Shown piece by piece: positions 1 to 8,417 of a stretch of DNA of 64,000 bases. The position numbers and the translations under genes are program-made. Below the pieces are notes generated by a model. The model was not told the DNA's origin, searched no databases, and saw only the letters and a list, made by a program, of their open reading frames with translations. This DNA comes from Paracoccus indicus. GTDB lineage: Bacteria; Pseudomonadota; Alphaproteobacteria; Rhodobacterales; Rhodobacteraceae. Location: the NCBI RefSeq assembly GCF_003056335.1, contig NZ_PYWA01000004.1, positions 248,001-312,000 of the forward strand, written 5' to 3'. Numbering within the stretch: the first letter of the stretch is position 1; every line of letters begins with the position of its first letter.

Positions 1-74
1 CCCTGATGGCGGGTCAGCAACCCGCGCAGGGTGTCTTGCAACATGCGGTGTTCGTCGGAAAGCGCAAAATCCAT
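1..74 (-). CDS. Acyl-CoA dehydrogenase, N-terminal fragment (runs off the window)
   Basis: Only the first 24 codons are present. They begin MDFALSDEHRMLQDTLR, the usual opening of the N-terminal helical domain of FAD-dependent acyl-CoA dehydrogenases. The ATG lies 4 bases after the stop of the acyl-CoA dehydrogenase upstream, and the purine-rich GGATAAGG just before it can serve as ribosome binding site. It would be a second acyl-CoA dehydrogenase in the same operon. In many such operons the paired dehydrogenases form a heteromer or act on different chain lengths, but nothing here decides that. The catalytic part is outside the window. Confidence 0.75.
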   Translation of the reverse strand, partial: MDFALSDEHRMLQDTLRGLLTRHQ

Positions 75-78
75 CGCC

Positions 79-1266
79 TTATCCTTTCGCCAGAGTGCCG
101 GCGATGATGCCGCGCTGGATCTCGTTCGAGCCGCCATAGATCGACAGCTTGCGGTTGTTCAGATAGCCGGCCGTCGCCGACAGGACGTCGTCGGCATCAA
201 GGGGTTGGCCCTGATTGCCCGTCTCCATCGGCAGGGCCTGCGCCCATCCGCCATAGGCGCGCCGAGTCAGCGCATCCAGCTGCTGGCGGATCTGGGTGCC
301 CTTGATCTTGAGCATGCTGCTTTCGACGCCCGGTGCCTGCCCTTGGGCCGCGGCCGACAGCATCCGCAGGTTAGTCGTGGACATGGCCATCAGCTCGATT
401 TCCGTCGTGGCGATCTGAGCTGCGAACAGCGGGTCCTGATCCAGCGGCTTGCCACGGTGGATCTGCGCCTTGGCCACGCGCTTCAGGTTGTCCAGCGCCG
501 CCGTCGCGAAACCGACGCCCGCGATGTTGGTGCGTTCATGGGTCAGCAGATACTTGGCATAGGTCCAGCCTTCGTTTTCCGTGCCGACCAGGTTCTCGAC
601 CGGAACCTTGACGTCGTCGAAGAAGACCTCGTTCACCTCGGCGGTGCCGTCCAGCAGCACGATGGGACGGACGCTGACGCCCGGCGTCTCCATGTCGATC
701 AGCAGGAAGCTGATGCCTTCCTGCTTCTTCCCCTCGGTCGAGGTGCGCACGAGGCAGAAGATCATGTTGGCGTGCTGGCCAAGCGTGGTCCAGGTCTTCT
801 GCCCGTTCACGACGTAATGGTCACCCTGACGTTCCGCGCGGCAGCGCAGGCCCGCAAGGTCCGACCCCGCCCCCGGTTCGGAATAGCCCTGGCACCACCA
901 GTCATCGCCGTTCAGGATGCGCGGCAGCCAGTAGTCCTGCTGTTCCTTGCTGCCGAATTTCTGCAGGACCGGCCCCAGCATGGCGATGCCGAAGGGCACG
1001 ATGCGCGGGGCATGGGCCTTGGCCGATTCCTCTTCGTAGATGTGGCGCTGGATGGCGGTCCAGCCTGCGCCGCCGAATTCGCGCGGCCAGTTGCCGGCCA
1101 GCCAGCCCTTGGCGTTCAGCTTGGCGTGCCAGCCTTCCATCTCGGCCTTGGTCAGGGGTTTGTGCAGGCGGTTCTTTTCGGCCAGCGCCGGGTCCAGCTC
1201 GGCCTGCAGGAAATCGCGAACCTCGGCGGCAAAGGCCTGTTCATCGGGGGTGAAACGCATATCCAT
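79..1266 (-). CDS. Acyl-CoA dehydrogenase
   Basis: 395-residue flavoenzyme that would oxidise an acyl-CoA to the 2-enoyl-CoA and pass electrons to ETF. The length is typical. The N-terminal helical domain starts MDMRFTPDEQAFAAEVRDF. The mid domain has QGYSEPGAGSDLAGLRCRA (about 130-150), the conserved FAD/substrate segment, and the C-terminus has YGGSNEIQRGIIAG. The open frame extends further upstream through the thiolase gene. The ATG at 1266 is chosen because it overlaps the thiolase stop by one base (TGATG) and starts the family homology. It is the third beta-oxidation gene of the unit that begins with the TRAP transporter. The substrate is unknown. The large mid-domain insert type (DWWCQGYSEP) resembles dehydrogenases from aromatic or cyclic acid and sterol side-chain pathways rather than classic short-chain enzymes, which is only an inference. 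Confidence 0.93.
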   Translation of the reverse strand: MDMRFTPDEQAFAAEVRDFLQAELDPALAEKNRLHKPLTKAEMEGWHAKLNAKGWLAGNWPREFGGAGWTAIQRHIYEEESAKAHAPRIVPFGIAMLGPVLQKFGSKEQQDYWLPRILNGDDWWCQGYSEPGAGSDLAGLRCRAERQGDHYVVNGQKTWTTLGQHANMIFCLVRTSTEGKKQEGISFLLIDMETPGVSVRPIVLLDGTAEVNEVFFDDVKVPVENLVGTENEGWTYAKYLLTHERTNIAGVGFATAALDNLKRVAKAQIHRGKPLDQDPLFAAQIATTEIELMAMSTTNLRMLSAAAQGQAPGVESSMLKIKGTQIRQQLDALTRRAYGGWAQALPMETGNQGQPLDADDVLSATAGYLNNRKLSIYGGSNEIQRGIIAGTLAKG

Positions 1267-2441
1267 CAGAAGAACTCCACAAGTCCGGCGGCGCCTTGGC
1301 CTCCGCCCACACACATCGTGACGACGCCCCATTTGGCCCGGCGACGCCGGCCTTCGCGCAGGATGTGCCCTGCGGCCCGCGCACCCGTCATGCCGAAGGG
1401 ATGCCCGATCGAGATCGCCCCGCCGTTGACGTTGTATTTGGCCGGATCGATGCCCAGTACGTCGCGGCAATAGAGGCATTGGCTGGCGAAAGCCTCGTTC
1501 AGCTCCCACAGGTCGATGTCGTCGACGGTCAGGCCCGCACGCTCCAGCAGGCGCGGCACGGCAAAGATCGGGCCGATCCCCATCTCATCGGGCTTGCAGC
1601 CTGCGACGGCAAAGCCACGGAAGGCACCAAGCGGGGTCAGCCCCTCGGCGGCCGCCAGATCGGCGTCCATGACCAGCAGCGCCGCCGCACCGTCCGACAG
1701 CTGGGACGCGTTGCCGGCGGTGATGAAATTGCCGGCCCCGCGCACGGGTTCAAGCTTGGCAAGATTCTCCAGCGTGGTGCCGGGGCGGTTGCCTTCGTCG
1801 GCAGTGATGGTGACTTCTTCCTCGCGGGTTTCGCCGGTGGCCTTGTCAGTGACCTTCTTGGTGACGGTCATCGGAATGATCTCGTCGTCGAAGATACCGG
1901 CGGCCTGGGCTGCAGCAGTGCGGGCCTGCGACTGGACGGCATATTCGTCCTGCGCCTGGCGGCTGATGTCGTAACGCGCGGCGACATTGTCGGCGGTCTC
2001 GATCATGGTGACATAGAGATCGGGGCGGTTCGCCTCGATCCATGCCTCGCGCGAATTGCGCACGGGGGGCTGGACCATGGAAATGCTTTCCACGCCGCCG
2101 ACCAGAATGGCGCGCGCATCTTCCTGCGCGACCATATGCGCGCCCATCGCCAGCGCCTGCAGGCCGGATGCGCAGAAACGGTTGACCGTGGTGCCCGCGA
2201 CGCTGTCGGGCAGGCCCGCGCGGATCACGGCCTGTCGGGCGATATTGCCGCCGGTTACGTATTCCGGATAGCCGCAGCCCCAGATGCTGTCCTCGATCAG
2301 GGCGGGGTCGATGCCCGCGCGGTCCACCACGGCGCGCGCAACGGCGCTGGCCATGACGGCCCCGTGGGTCATGTTGAAGGCTCCACGCCCTGCCTTGCCG
2401 ATGGGCGTGCGGGCGGTCGAGACGATGACCGGCTGTTTCAT
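1266..2441 (-). CDS. Acetyl-CoA acetyltransferase (thiolase)
   Basis: 391-residue thiolase that would cleave a 3-ketoacyl-CoA with CoA to acetyl-CoA and a shortened acyl-CoA. The acyl-accepting cysteine is C90 in RFCASGLQ. The other active-site elements are WELNEAFA, H347 in ISIGHPFGMTGAR and C377 in CVGGGQGAAG. The ATG at 2441 overlaps the stop of the upstream bifunctional enzyme by four bases (ATGA), and the homology begins there (MKQPVIVSTARTPIGK). The longer open frame upstream has no homology. Together with its neighbours it completes one beta-oxidation cycle. The degradative (FadA) or biosynthetic (PhaA) direction cannot be told from sequence alone. The context favours degradation. Confidence 0.94.
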   Translation of the reverse strand: MKQPVIVSTARTPIGKAGRGAFNMTHGAVMASAVARAVVDRAGIDPALIEDSIWGCGYPEYVTGGNIARQAVIRAGLPDSVAGTTVNRFCASGLQALAMGAHMVAQEDARAILVGGVESISMVQPPVRNSREAWIEANRPDLYVTMIETADNVAARYDISRQAQDEYAVQSQARTAAAQAAGIFDDEIIPMTVTKKVTDKATGETREEEVTITADEGNRPGTTLENLAKLEPVRGAGNFITAGNASQLSDGAAALLVMDADLAAAEGLTPLGAFRGFAVAGCKPDEMGIGPIFAVPRLLERAGLTVDDIDLWELNEAFASQCLYCRDVLGIDPAKYNVNGGAISIGHPFGMTGARAAGHILREGRRRRAKWGVVTMCVGGGQGAAGLVEFF

Positions 2442-4528
2442 GCGGATTTCCCTTCGTTCAGTTCGGCAAAGCTGCCGCCGCGCTGCGCCAGATCGCGCAG
2501 CAGGGGGGCCACCTGCCAGTAATGGTCGTCGGATTCGGCAAAGGCTTCGATATCGGCGACGATGCCGGCCAGACCCTGCTGGTCGGCCCAATGCAGCGGC
2601 CCGCCCCGCCAGCGCGGGAAGCCATAGCCGTTCAGCAGGACCACATCGACATCCAGCGGGCGCAGGGCGGTGCCGTCCTGCACCACGCGGGCGGATTCGT
2701 TCACCATCGCCGCCATGTAGCGTGCGACAATCTCGGCATCGGTGAAATCGCGCGGGGTGATGCCCAGGTCGGCGCGGACCTGCGCCAGCAGATCCTCCAG
2801 CACCGGGTCCTGCCGCCCGTTGGGGCTGTCCGCGTCATAGATGTAATAGCCCTGCCCCGATTTCCGCCCCAGATGGCCCTGTTCGTACAGGCGGTCGGCG
2901 AAGACCGGCACGCGGTCGCGCGGATGCAGATCGGCCGCCTTTCGCTGGCGGGTGAAATAGCCGATATCCAAGCCCGCCAGATCAGACACGGCATAAGGCC
3001 CCATCGCGAAGCCGAACTCGGTCAGCGCGCGGTCGATCTGATAGGGCGAGGCTCCGTCCAGCACCATCGCATCCGCCGCCGTCCGGTAATGCGACAGGAT
3101 GCGGTTGCCGATGAAGCCGTCGCAGACGCCCGCGCGCACGGCGATCTTCTTCAGCTTGCGGGCCAGTGCAAAGCCCGTGGCGGTGACCTCGGGGGCGGTC
3201 TTGTCGGCGACCACGACCTCCAACAGGCGCATCACATGGGCGGGCGAGAAGAAATGCAACCCGATCACGTCCTGCGGGCGGCTGGTCACGGCGGCGATGC
3301 GGTTCACGTCCAGATAGGAGGTGTTCGTCGCCAGGATCGCCCCCGGCTTGGCGATGGCGTCGAGGCGGGTGAAGACCTCTTCCTTGACCTCCATCTTCTC
3401 GAAGACGGCCTCGATGATCAGATCGGCCTGCGAGAGGGCGGCGTAATCGCCTGCAGCGCGGAAGCTGCCCGACAGGATGGCGTCGCGCTTGTCGGCCTTC
3501 AGCTTGCCACGCTTGACGCTGCCCTCCAGCATCTTGGCGACACCCGCGGCGGCCTTTTCAGCGGCCGCGTCATCGCGTTCGATCAGCGTGACGTCCAAGC
3601 CTGCCAGCAGCGCCGACACGACGATGCCCGCGCCCATCGTGCCCCCGCCGATCACGCCGATGCGGTCGAAGGCGCGGGGCGTGACGCCCTTGATCTCGGG
3701 CAGTTGGGCCACGGCGCGTTCGCTGAAGAAGGCGTGAATCATCGCGGCCCGCTGCGGGGTCTGCATCAGTTCCAGAAACTTGGCGCGTTCCTGCGCGATG
3801 CCTTCGGCCAAGGGCAGGTCCAGACCCTCGATCACCGCATCGATGGCGCGGGCCTGCGCCACCTGTCCGGGGACCTTGCGGGCCAGCTTGGCCTTCATCT
3901 CGGCGACCAGCGCCGGGTCACCCGCCGGGGTCGGCAGGTCGCCGGTCCGGCGCGGGGCGCTGCCTGCCAGCTCGCGCGCGAAACCCATGGCCTCGGCGGT
4001 CAGATCGCCCCCGGCCAGGCGGTCGATCAAGCCCATCTCCAGCGCCTCGGGGGCGGGGATCTGGCGGGCCGAGGTCATCATCTCGAGCGCGGGGGCAAGG
4101 CCGGTCAGGCGCGGCACGCGCTGCGTGCCACCGGCACCCGGCAGCAGGCCAAGCGTCACTTCGGGCAGGCCCATGCGGGCGGTCGGGGCCGCGATACGGG
4201 CGTGCGCCCCAAGCGCCAGCTCCAGCCCGCCCCCAAGCGCCGTGCCGTGGATCGCCGCGACGACCGGCTTTTCCAGCGCCTCGAGGTGGTTGATCAGGTC
4301 GGGCAGATAGGGTTCGACCGGCGGCTTGCCGAATTCGGAGATATCGGCCCCCGCCACCCAAGTGCGTCCATCGCACAGCAGCACCGCGGACAGTGCCCGA
4401 TCGTCGCCGGCAAAGGCGTCGATGGCCGTGGCCAGACCTTCACGGACGGCATGGGACATGGCGTTCACGGGCGGGTTGGCGATGGTGATGACGCCGACCG
4501 CGCCATCGCGGTGATAGGTCACGGGCAT
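2438..4528 (-). CDS. Bifunctional enoyl-CoA hydratase / 3-hydroxyacyl-CoA dehydrogenase (FadJ/FadB type)
   Basis: 696 residues with two catalytic halves. Residues 1-190 are a crotonase domain with oxyanion-hole GTALGGGLELALG and the two catalytic glutamates E103 and E123 (PEVTLGLLPGAGG). From about 288 there is an NAD-binding Rossmann domain (GVIGGGTMGAGI, 291-302), followed by the helical 3-hydroxyacyl-CoA dehydrogenase C-terminal domains with LHFFSPAHVMRLLEVV. It would hydrate the enoyl-CoA and oxidise the hydroxyacyl-CoA. The ATG at 4528 is preceded by AGGAGG. An ATG 18 bases upstream is less likely because that binding site would lie inside the coding region. It follows the IclR gene by 10 bases and overlaps the thiolase start by four bases. 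Confidence 0.95.
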   Translation of the reverse strand: MPVTYHRDGAVGVITIANPPVNAMSHAVREGLATAIDAFAGDDRALSAVLLCDGRTWVAGADISEFGKPPVEPYLPDLINHLEALEKPVVAAIHGTALGGGLELALGAHARIAAPTARMGLPEVTLGLLPGAGGTQRVPRLTGLAPALEMMTSARQIPAPEALEMGLIDRLAGGDLTAEAMGFARELAGSAPRRTGDLPTPAGDPALVAEMKAKLARKVPGQVAQARAIDAVIEGLDLPLAEGIAQERAKFLELMQTPQRAAMIHAFFSERAVAQLPEIKGVTPRAFDRIGVIGGGTMGAGIVVSALLAGLDVTLIERDDAAAEKAAAGVAKMLEGSVKRGKLKADKRDAILSGSFRAAGDYAALSQADLIIEAVFEKMEVKEEVFTRLDAIAKPGAILATNTSYLDVNRIAAVTSRPQDVIGLHFFSPAHVMRLLEVVVADKTAPEVTATGFALARKLKKIAVRAGVCDGFIGNRILSHYRTAADAMVLDGASPYQIDRALTEFGFAMGPYAVSDLAGLDIGYFTRQRKAADLHPRDRVPVFADRLYEQGHLGRKSGQGYYIYDADSPNGRQDPVLEDLLAQVRADLGITPRDFTDAEIVARYMAAMVNESARVVQDGTALRPLDVDVVLLNGYGFPRWRGGPLHWADQQGLAGIVADIEAFAESDDHYWQVAPLLRDLAQRGGSFAELNEGKSA

Positions 4529-4538
4529 GAGGCCTCCT

Positions 4539-5366
4539 TCAATCATTGGGTGATCCGGACCAAGCGGGATGCCCTTCCTGTCCGATCAAAAGTTGCAGTC
4601 GGGTCACGGCGTCGCGCAGCAGCGGGCCTACCTCGGCATGGATGCGGGCGTCGGGCAGGACATCGTCCAGTGCGCCGCAGGAAAAGGTGACCGGTCCCGC
4701 CAGGCGCGACGACCGGAAGGGCACCGCCACAGCCGAGATGTTGCGCGAATAGCGAAGGTTGTTGCGCACGACGGCATAGCCCTGGGCGATCAGCTGGCCG
4801 CGCGCCTCCATCCGCAGGTCGGCCAGGCTGCCGCCATCCAGGGGCGGTTCGGGGTGATCGGCATGCAACCCCGCGAATTCCTCGCGCGTGCTGGCCCCCA
4901 GCCAGCCCAGCCCCGAGGAGGACCCGCCGATGGGCAGCCGGTGCCCGACCTCGATCCAGATGGACGCCGCGCGACGCGGCCGCCATGTCCGCATCAGCGC
5001 GATCTTGTCGCGGTCGCGCACGGCGAACAGGACCAGCGTGCCGGTTTCGTCGGCCAGCGCCTGCATCATGTCATGCGCGGGGTCCAAGAAGGACAGCGAT
5101 GCCGCCGCGACATGGCCCATGGCCAGCAGCGTCGGGCCGGGGCGGTACCGGTCGGCCCGCTGCGGCTGCGTCAGGTATCCAAGGCAACCCAGCGTGAAGG
5201 TCAGCCGCGACACCGTCGATTTCGGCAGCCCCGTGCGCTCCGCGATCTGCGCGTTGGTCAGACCGTCATCCCCCGCCCGGAAGGCGCGCAGCACCGACAG
5301 CCCCCGCGCCAGCGTCGTGGCGAAGTTGCGGTCATCGGCGTAGTCGGGGCGGGGATGTTCGCTCAT
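4539..5366 (-). CDS. IclR-family transcriptional regulator
   Basis: 275 residues. An N-terminal winged helix-turn-helix (about 14-80) contains LARGLSVLRAF and LTNAQIAERTGLPKSTVSRL, the IclR recognition helix. It is followed by the GAF-like effector domain (about 85-260). This family includes PcaR and PobR, which respond to aromatic or other organic acids. The gene lies between the large TRAP permease (4 bases upstream) and the beta-oxidation gene (10 bases downstream), all on one strand. It is therefore probably the local regulator sensing the transported acid or its CoA ester, and it is cotranscribed with its targets. The effector is not predictable. Confidence 0.93.
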   Translation of the reverse strand: MSEHPRPDYADDRNFATTLARGLSVLRAFRAGDDGLTNAQIAERTGLPKSTVSRLTFTLGCLGYLTQPQRADRYRPGPTLLAMGHVAAASLSFLDPAHDMMQALADETGTLVLFAVRDRDKIALMRTWRPRRAASIWIEVGHRLPIGGSSSGLGWLGASTREEFAGLHADHPEPPLDGGSLADLRMEARGQLIAQGYAVVRNNLRYSRNISAVAVPFRSSRLAGPVTFSCGALDDVLPDARIHAEVGPLLRDAVTRLQLLIGQEGHPAWSGSPND

Positions 5367-5370
5367 GTCG

Positions 5371-6699
5371 TCACATCGAGGCCGGGATGATGATCGAGAT
5401 GATCGGGAAGGCCAGCAGGATGATCAGCACCAGGAAATCGATAAGCAGGAAGCGGCTGACGCCCGCGAAGATCTTGTCGATGCCCACGTTCTTGGTGACG
5501 TTGCTGACGACGAAGACATTCAGGCCCACAGGCGGCGTGATCAGCCCGATCTCCAGCAGCTTGACGACGATCACGCCGAACCAGATCAGGTCCATGCCAT
5601 AGCCCTCGACCAGCGGGATCATGAAGGGCAGCGTCAGGACCATGATGCCGATGGGATCAAGGAACATCCCCAGCACCAGATAGATGACCACGATCACGAA
5701 GAGCAGCATGACATAGGAGAGCTGCGCATCCTCGACCATGCCGACGATGGCACCGGCCACGCCGGTCAGCGCCACGAAGCTGACGAAGATCTTGGCGGCC
5801 CCCGCGATCAGGAAGATGGCCGAGGTCTGCACCAGGCTTTCGCGGATCGCGCGCCACAGCACCTCGAACGTCAGGCGGCGTTGGGCGAAACCGATGGCGG
5901 TGGTCAGCACCACGCAGACGGCCGCAGCCTCGGTCGCGGTGAAGATGCCGCCATAGATGCCGCCGACGATGACGACGAACAGCAGCAGCGCGGGCCAGGC
6001 GGCGATCGCGGCCTCGGTCTTGCTGGCGCCATCGGACGATCCGCGCGGCGCGGCGGACGGATCGCGTGACACCCACCATGCGATGACCAGCATCATGCCC
6101 GCCAGCGACAGAAGGCCGGGCAGGATGCCCGCCAGGAACAGCTGCGCGATCGAGGTCTCGGTGAAGATGCCATAGAGGATGAACAGCACCGATGGCGGGA
6201 TCAGCGACCCCAAAGTGCCGCCCACTGCGACCGATGACGTGGCCAGCCGCGGGTCGTATCCCATGCGCAGCATCTCGGGCACGCAGATGCGGCCCATGGT
6301 CGATGCGCAGGCGATGGACGACCCAGAGATCGCCGAGAACCCGCCGCAGCCAAGAACCGAGGCCATCGCCACGCCCCCCGGCACCGTCCGCAGCCAGACC
6401 GCCGCCGCGTCATAGATGCGCGTCGTGATCCCGGCATAGAAGGCGATGTTGCCCAGTGCCACGAACAGCGGCACCATCGACAGGTCGTAGGAATGGACCA
6501 GATCGAAGAAGTTCGACAGCACGACCGAACTGGTCGGGTTCAGCGCCCGTTCCGGCGACCAGCCGCCGGTGCGGGTGGCATAGACCAGAAAGGTACCAAG
6601 GCTGGCGACGCCGGCCAGCACGAAGGCAATGGGCACCCGCATCGCCAGCAGGATCAGGACCAGCGCCAGCGCGGTCATGCCGATCGTCATGGCATCCAT
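5371..6699 (-). CDS. TRAP transporter large permease subunit (DctM type)
   Basis: 442 residues, very hydrophobic, with about twelve membrane segments, matching the 12-TM DctM/SiaM family that forms the transport channel and is driven by a sodium or proton gradient. Typical signatures are MVPLFVALGNIAFYAG near residue 80, CGGFSAISGSSIACASTMG near 125 and the C-terminal block GLITPPVGLNVFVVSN. The start ATG at 6699 overlaps the stop of the small permease by one base (TGATG). A second methionine three codons later is an alternative start. It acts in the inner membrane with the DctQ and DctP proteins encoded just upstream. Confidence 0.94.
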   Translation of the reverse strand: MDAMTIGMTALALVLILLAMRVPIAFVLAGVASLGTFLVYATRTGGWSPERALNPTSSVVLSNFFDLVHSYDLSMVPLFVALGNIAFYAGITTRIYDAAAVWLRTVPGGVAMASVLGCGGFSAISGSSIACASTMGRICVPEMLRMGYDPRLATSSVAVGGTLGSLIPPSVLFILYGIFTETSIAQLFLAGILPGLLSLAGMMLVIAWWVSRDPSAAPRGSSDGASKTEAAIAAWPALLLFVVIVGGIYGGIFTATEAAAVCVVLTTAIGFAQRRLTFEVLWRAIRESLVQTSAIFLIAGAAKIFVSFVALTGVAGAIVGMVEDAQLSYVMLLFVIVVIYLVLGMFLDPIGIMVLTLPFMIPLVEGYGMDLIWFGVIVVKLLEIGLITPPVGLNVFVVSNVTKNVGIDKIFAGVSRFLLIDFLVLIILLAFPIISIIIPASM

Positions 6700-7205
6700 C
6701 AGTTCACCTCTTGTCCGTCAGCATCGACGATGCGTCCCGTGGTCATCACCTGCCGCAGATCGCCCACCAGCAGGATGACCAGCCGGACCCACATCAGCAG
6801 CAGGCCCGCAAAGAACAGCGCCAGCCCCGGCCAGCGCGGCAGGTTCAGGTCGCCATAGTAGAATTCGCCCGAGGCCCAGGTCTGGCCCAGCATCCGCTGC
6901 GCCGCGTAAAGCAGCGGCAGCAGCGACAGCACGCCCACGACATGCCCCAGCACGATCAGCCGCGCTTGCACGGGTTGAGGCATCCGGTCGCTCAGGAAGG
7001 TGACGGCGACATGGCTGCGCGCCGCAGTCGCCGCCGCCATGGGCAGGATGACGGCCGCGACCATCAGTTCCCGCACCATGATGATGGCATCGGGCAGACC
7101 CGTCCCGAAGGCCGCGCGCATCACCACGTTGATGAAGATCACGCCGCCCAGCAGGGCAAGGGCCAGCACCGCAAGGTCTAGCAGGGTCCGCTCGATCAGT
7201 TTCAT
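6699..7205 (-). CDS. TRAP transporter small permease subunit (DctQ type)
   Basis: 168 residues with four predicted membrane helices (about 10-30, 45-65, 85-108 and 128-152), the normal DctQ layout. The block AATAARSHVAVTFLSDRMP between helices 2 and 3 is characteristic of the family. The start at 7205 lies 4 bases after the binding-protein stop. It pairs with DctM to form the membrane part of a tripartite ATP-independent periplasmic transporter. No unusual features were seen. Confidence 0.92.
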   Translation of the reverse strand: MKLIERTLLDLAVLALALLGGVIFINVVMRAAFGTGLPDAIIMVRELMVAAVILPMAAATAARSHVAVTFLSDRMPQPVQARLIVLGHVVGVLSLLPLLYAAQRMLGQTWASGEFYYGDLNLPRWPGLALFFAGLLLMWVRLVILLVGDLRQVMTTGRIVDADGQEVN

Positions 7206-7209
7206 GGGA

Positions 7210-8268
7210 TCACCCGCGTTCCCAGGGATAGCCCTGCTCGTCCTTCTCGGACGTGTATTTGGCGATCAGGTCGCGGTATTCCTGCAGTAGCGCCTGCCCG
7301 TCCAGGCCAGCGGCATCAGCGCGTCCGGCCCATTCGTCCAGGTACTTCTGGCCGGCCTCGGTCAGCTTTTCACGATCCTCGTCGGAAAAGCGGACGATCT
7401 CCTTGCCTTCGTCTTCCAGCATCTTGATGGATTCGTCGTTCGCCTGCCCGATGATGCGACCGAACTCATCGGCCAGCCCTTCGCCGGCGGTCATGATGAC
7501 GTCCTGTTCCTCGGGGGTCAGGGCATCGAACATCGACTTGTTCATCATGATGCCCAAGGCACCGATCTGACCCCAGTCGATGAAGGTATAGCTGTCGAAG
7601 ACCTCGTCGAACTTCAGCGCCTTGACCAGATAGGAATAGGTCTGGGTGCAATCGATCAGCCCGCTTTCCAGGCCCTGGTAGGCCTCGTAGACGGACATGT
7701 CGACAAGGTTCGCCCCCATGTCGCGGAAGGTCTGGCCATAGGCGCCCACGCCGCGGACCTTCTTGCCCGCGATGTCGTCGACGGTCTTCACCGCCGGACC
7801 CTTGCAGCCCATCTGCACCGCCGAGGTGGTATAGGTGCCGACATAGACCAGGTTCTGCGCGGCCAGGTTCGCCTTGATCGATTCGTTGTTGCGCATCAGA
7901 TCGTCGGTGGCCTTCATGCCCACCCACGGATCGGGGTTGTTCATCGGCAGGTCGGCGATGCCATATGCGACCATGTCCTGCGGGAAATAGACGCCGATGA
8001 CGCTGCCCAGATCGGCCACGCCGTCACGCAGGGACTGAACGGCCGCCTTTTCGGAAAACAGCGCGCCCCCCCAGTTAATGTCCAACCGCAGGTCGCCGCC
8101 GGATTTTTCGGCCACCTGGTCGGCGAACCATTGCGTGGCCTCGGACCTGGCGCCCCGGTTCGGGCCCGGTTCACCATAGATCAGAACCGTTTCGGCAAAT
8201 GACGGTGCGACAAGCGCCATGGACAGTCCAGCTGCCATCAGCGCCGTCTTGCAAGACTGCGTGGTCAT
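7210..8268 (-). CDS. TRAP transporter substrate-binding protein (DctP type)
   Basis: 352 residues with an N-terminal signal peptide (about 1-25, ending PSFAET). The mature periplasmic protein has a DctP fold. The segment GKKVRGVGAYGQTFRDMGA contains the arginine that in this family salt-bridges the ligand carboxylate, so an organic acid ligand is expected. Further typical blocks are YEAYQGLESGLIDC and MNKSMFDALTPEEQ. The ATG at 8268 is preceded by GGAGG, and the in-frame extension upstream lacks homology. It is the first gene of the TRAP and beta-oxidation unit. Its promoter should lie in the 149-base gap shared with the divergent L,D-transpeptidase gene. Confidence 0.92.
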   Translation of the reverse strand: MTTQSCKTALMAAGLSMALVAPSFAETVLIYGEPGPNRGARSEATQWFADQVAEKSGGDLRLDINWGGALFSEKAAVQSLRDGVADLGSVIGVYFPQDMVAYGIADLPMNNPDPWVGMKATDDLMRNNESIKANLAAQNLVYVGTYTTSAVQMGCKGPAVKTVDDIAGKKVRGVGAYGQTFRDMGANLVDMSVYEAYQGLESGLIDCTQTYSYLVKALKFDEVFDSYTFIDWGQIGALGIMMNKSMFDALTPEEQDVIMTAGEGLADEFGRIIGQANDESIKMLEDEGKEIVRFSDEDREKLTEAGQKYLDEWAGRADAAGLDGQALLQEYRDLIAKYTSEKDEQGYPWERG

Positions 8269-8333
8269 CGTGAAACCTCCTCCCTGTTTCGATATGCAGG
8301 CTGCCATTCCGCCATGCGGAACGCAATCCCGAA

Positions 8334-8362
8334 TTGACCGAAACGTGAGCGGCAATGTATCT
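8334..8362 (+). promoter_or_regulatory. Candidate sigma-70 promoter for the L,D-transpeptidase gene
   Basis: TTGACC (8334-8339) and GTATCT (8357-8362) are spaced by 17 bases in the divergent gap, about 55 bases before the ATG at 8418. The -35 hexamer is good. The -10 hexamer is weak against TATAAT. Prediction by eye only. Confidence 0.3.
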
Positions 8363-8417
8363 GGCGGTCTTTCGCCCAATGGCTGATGTTGCATCCTGCA
8401 TGACCCGGAGCTTCCCG

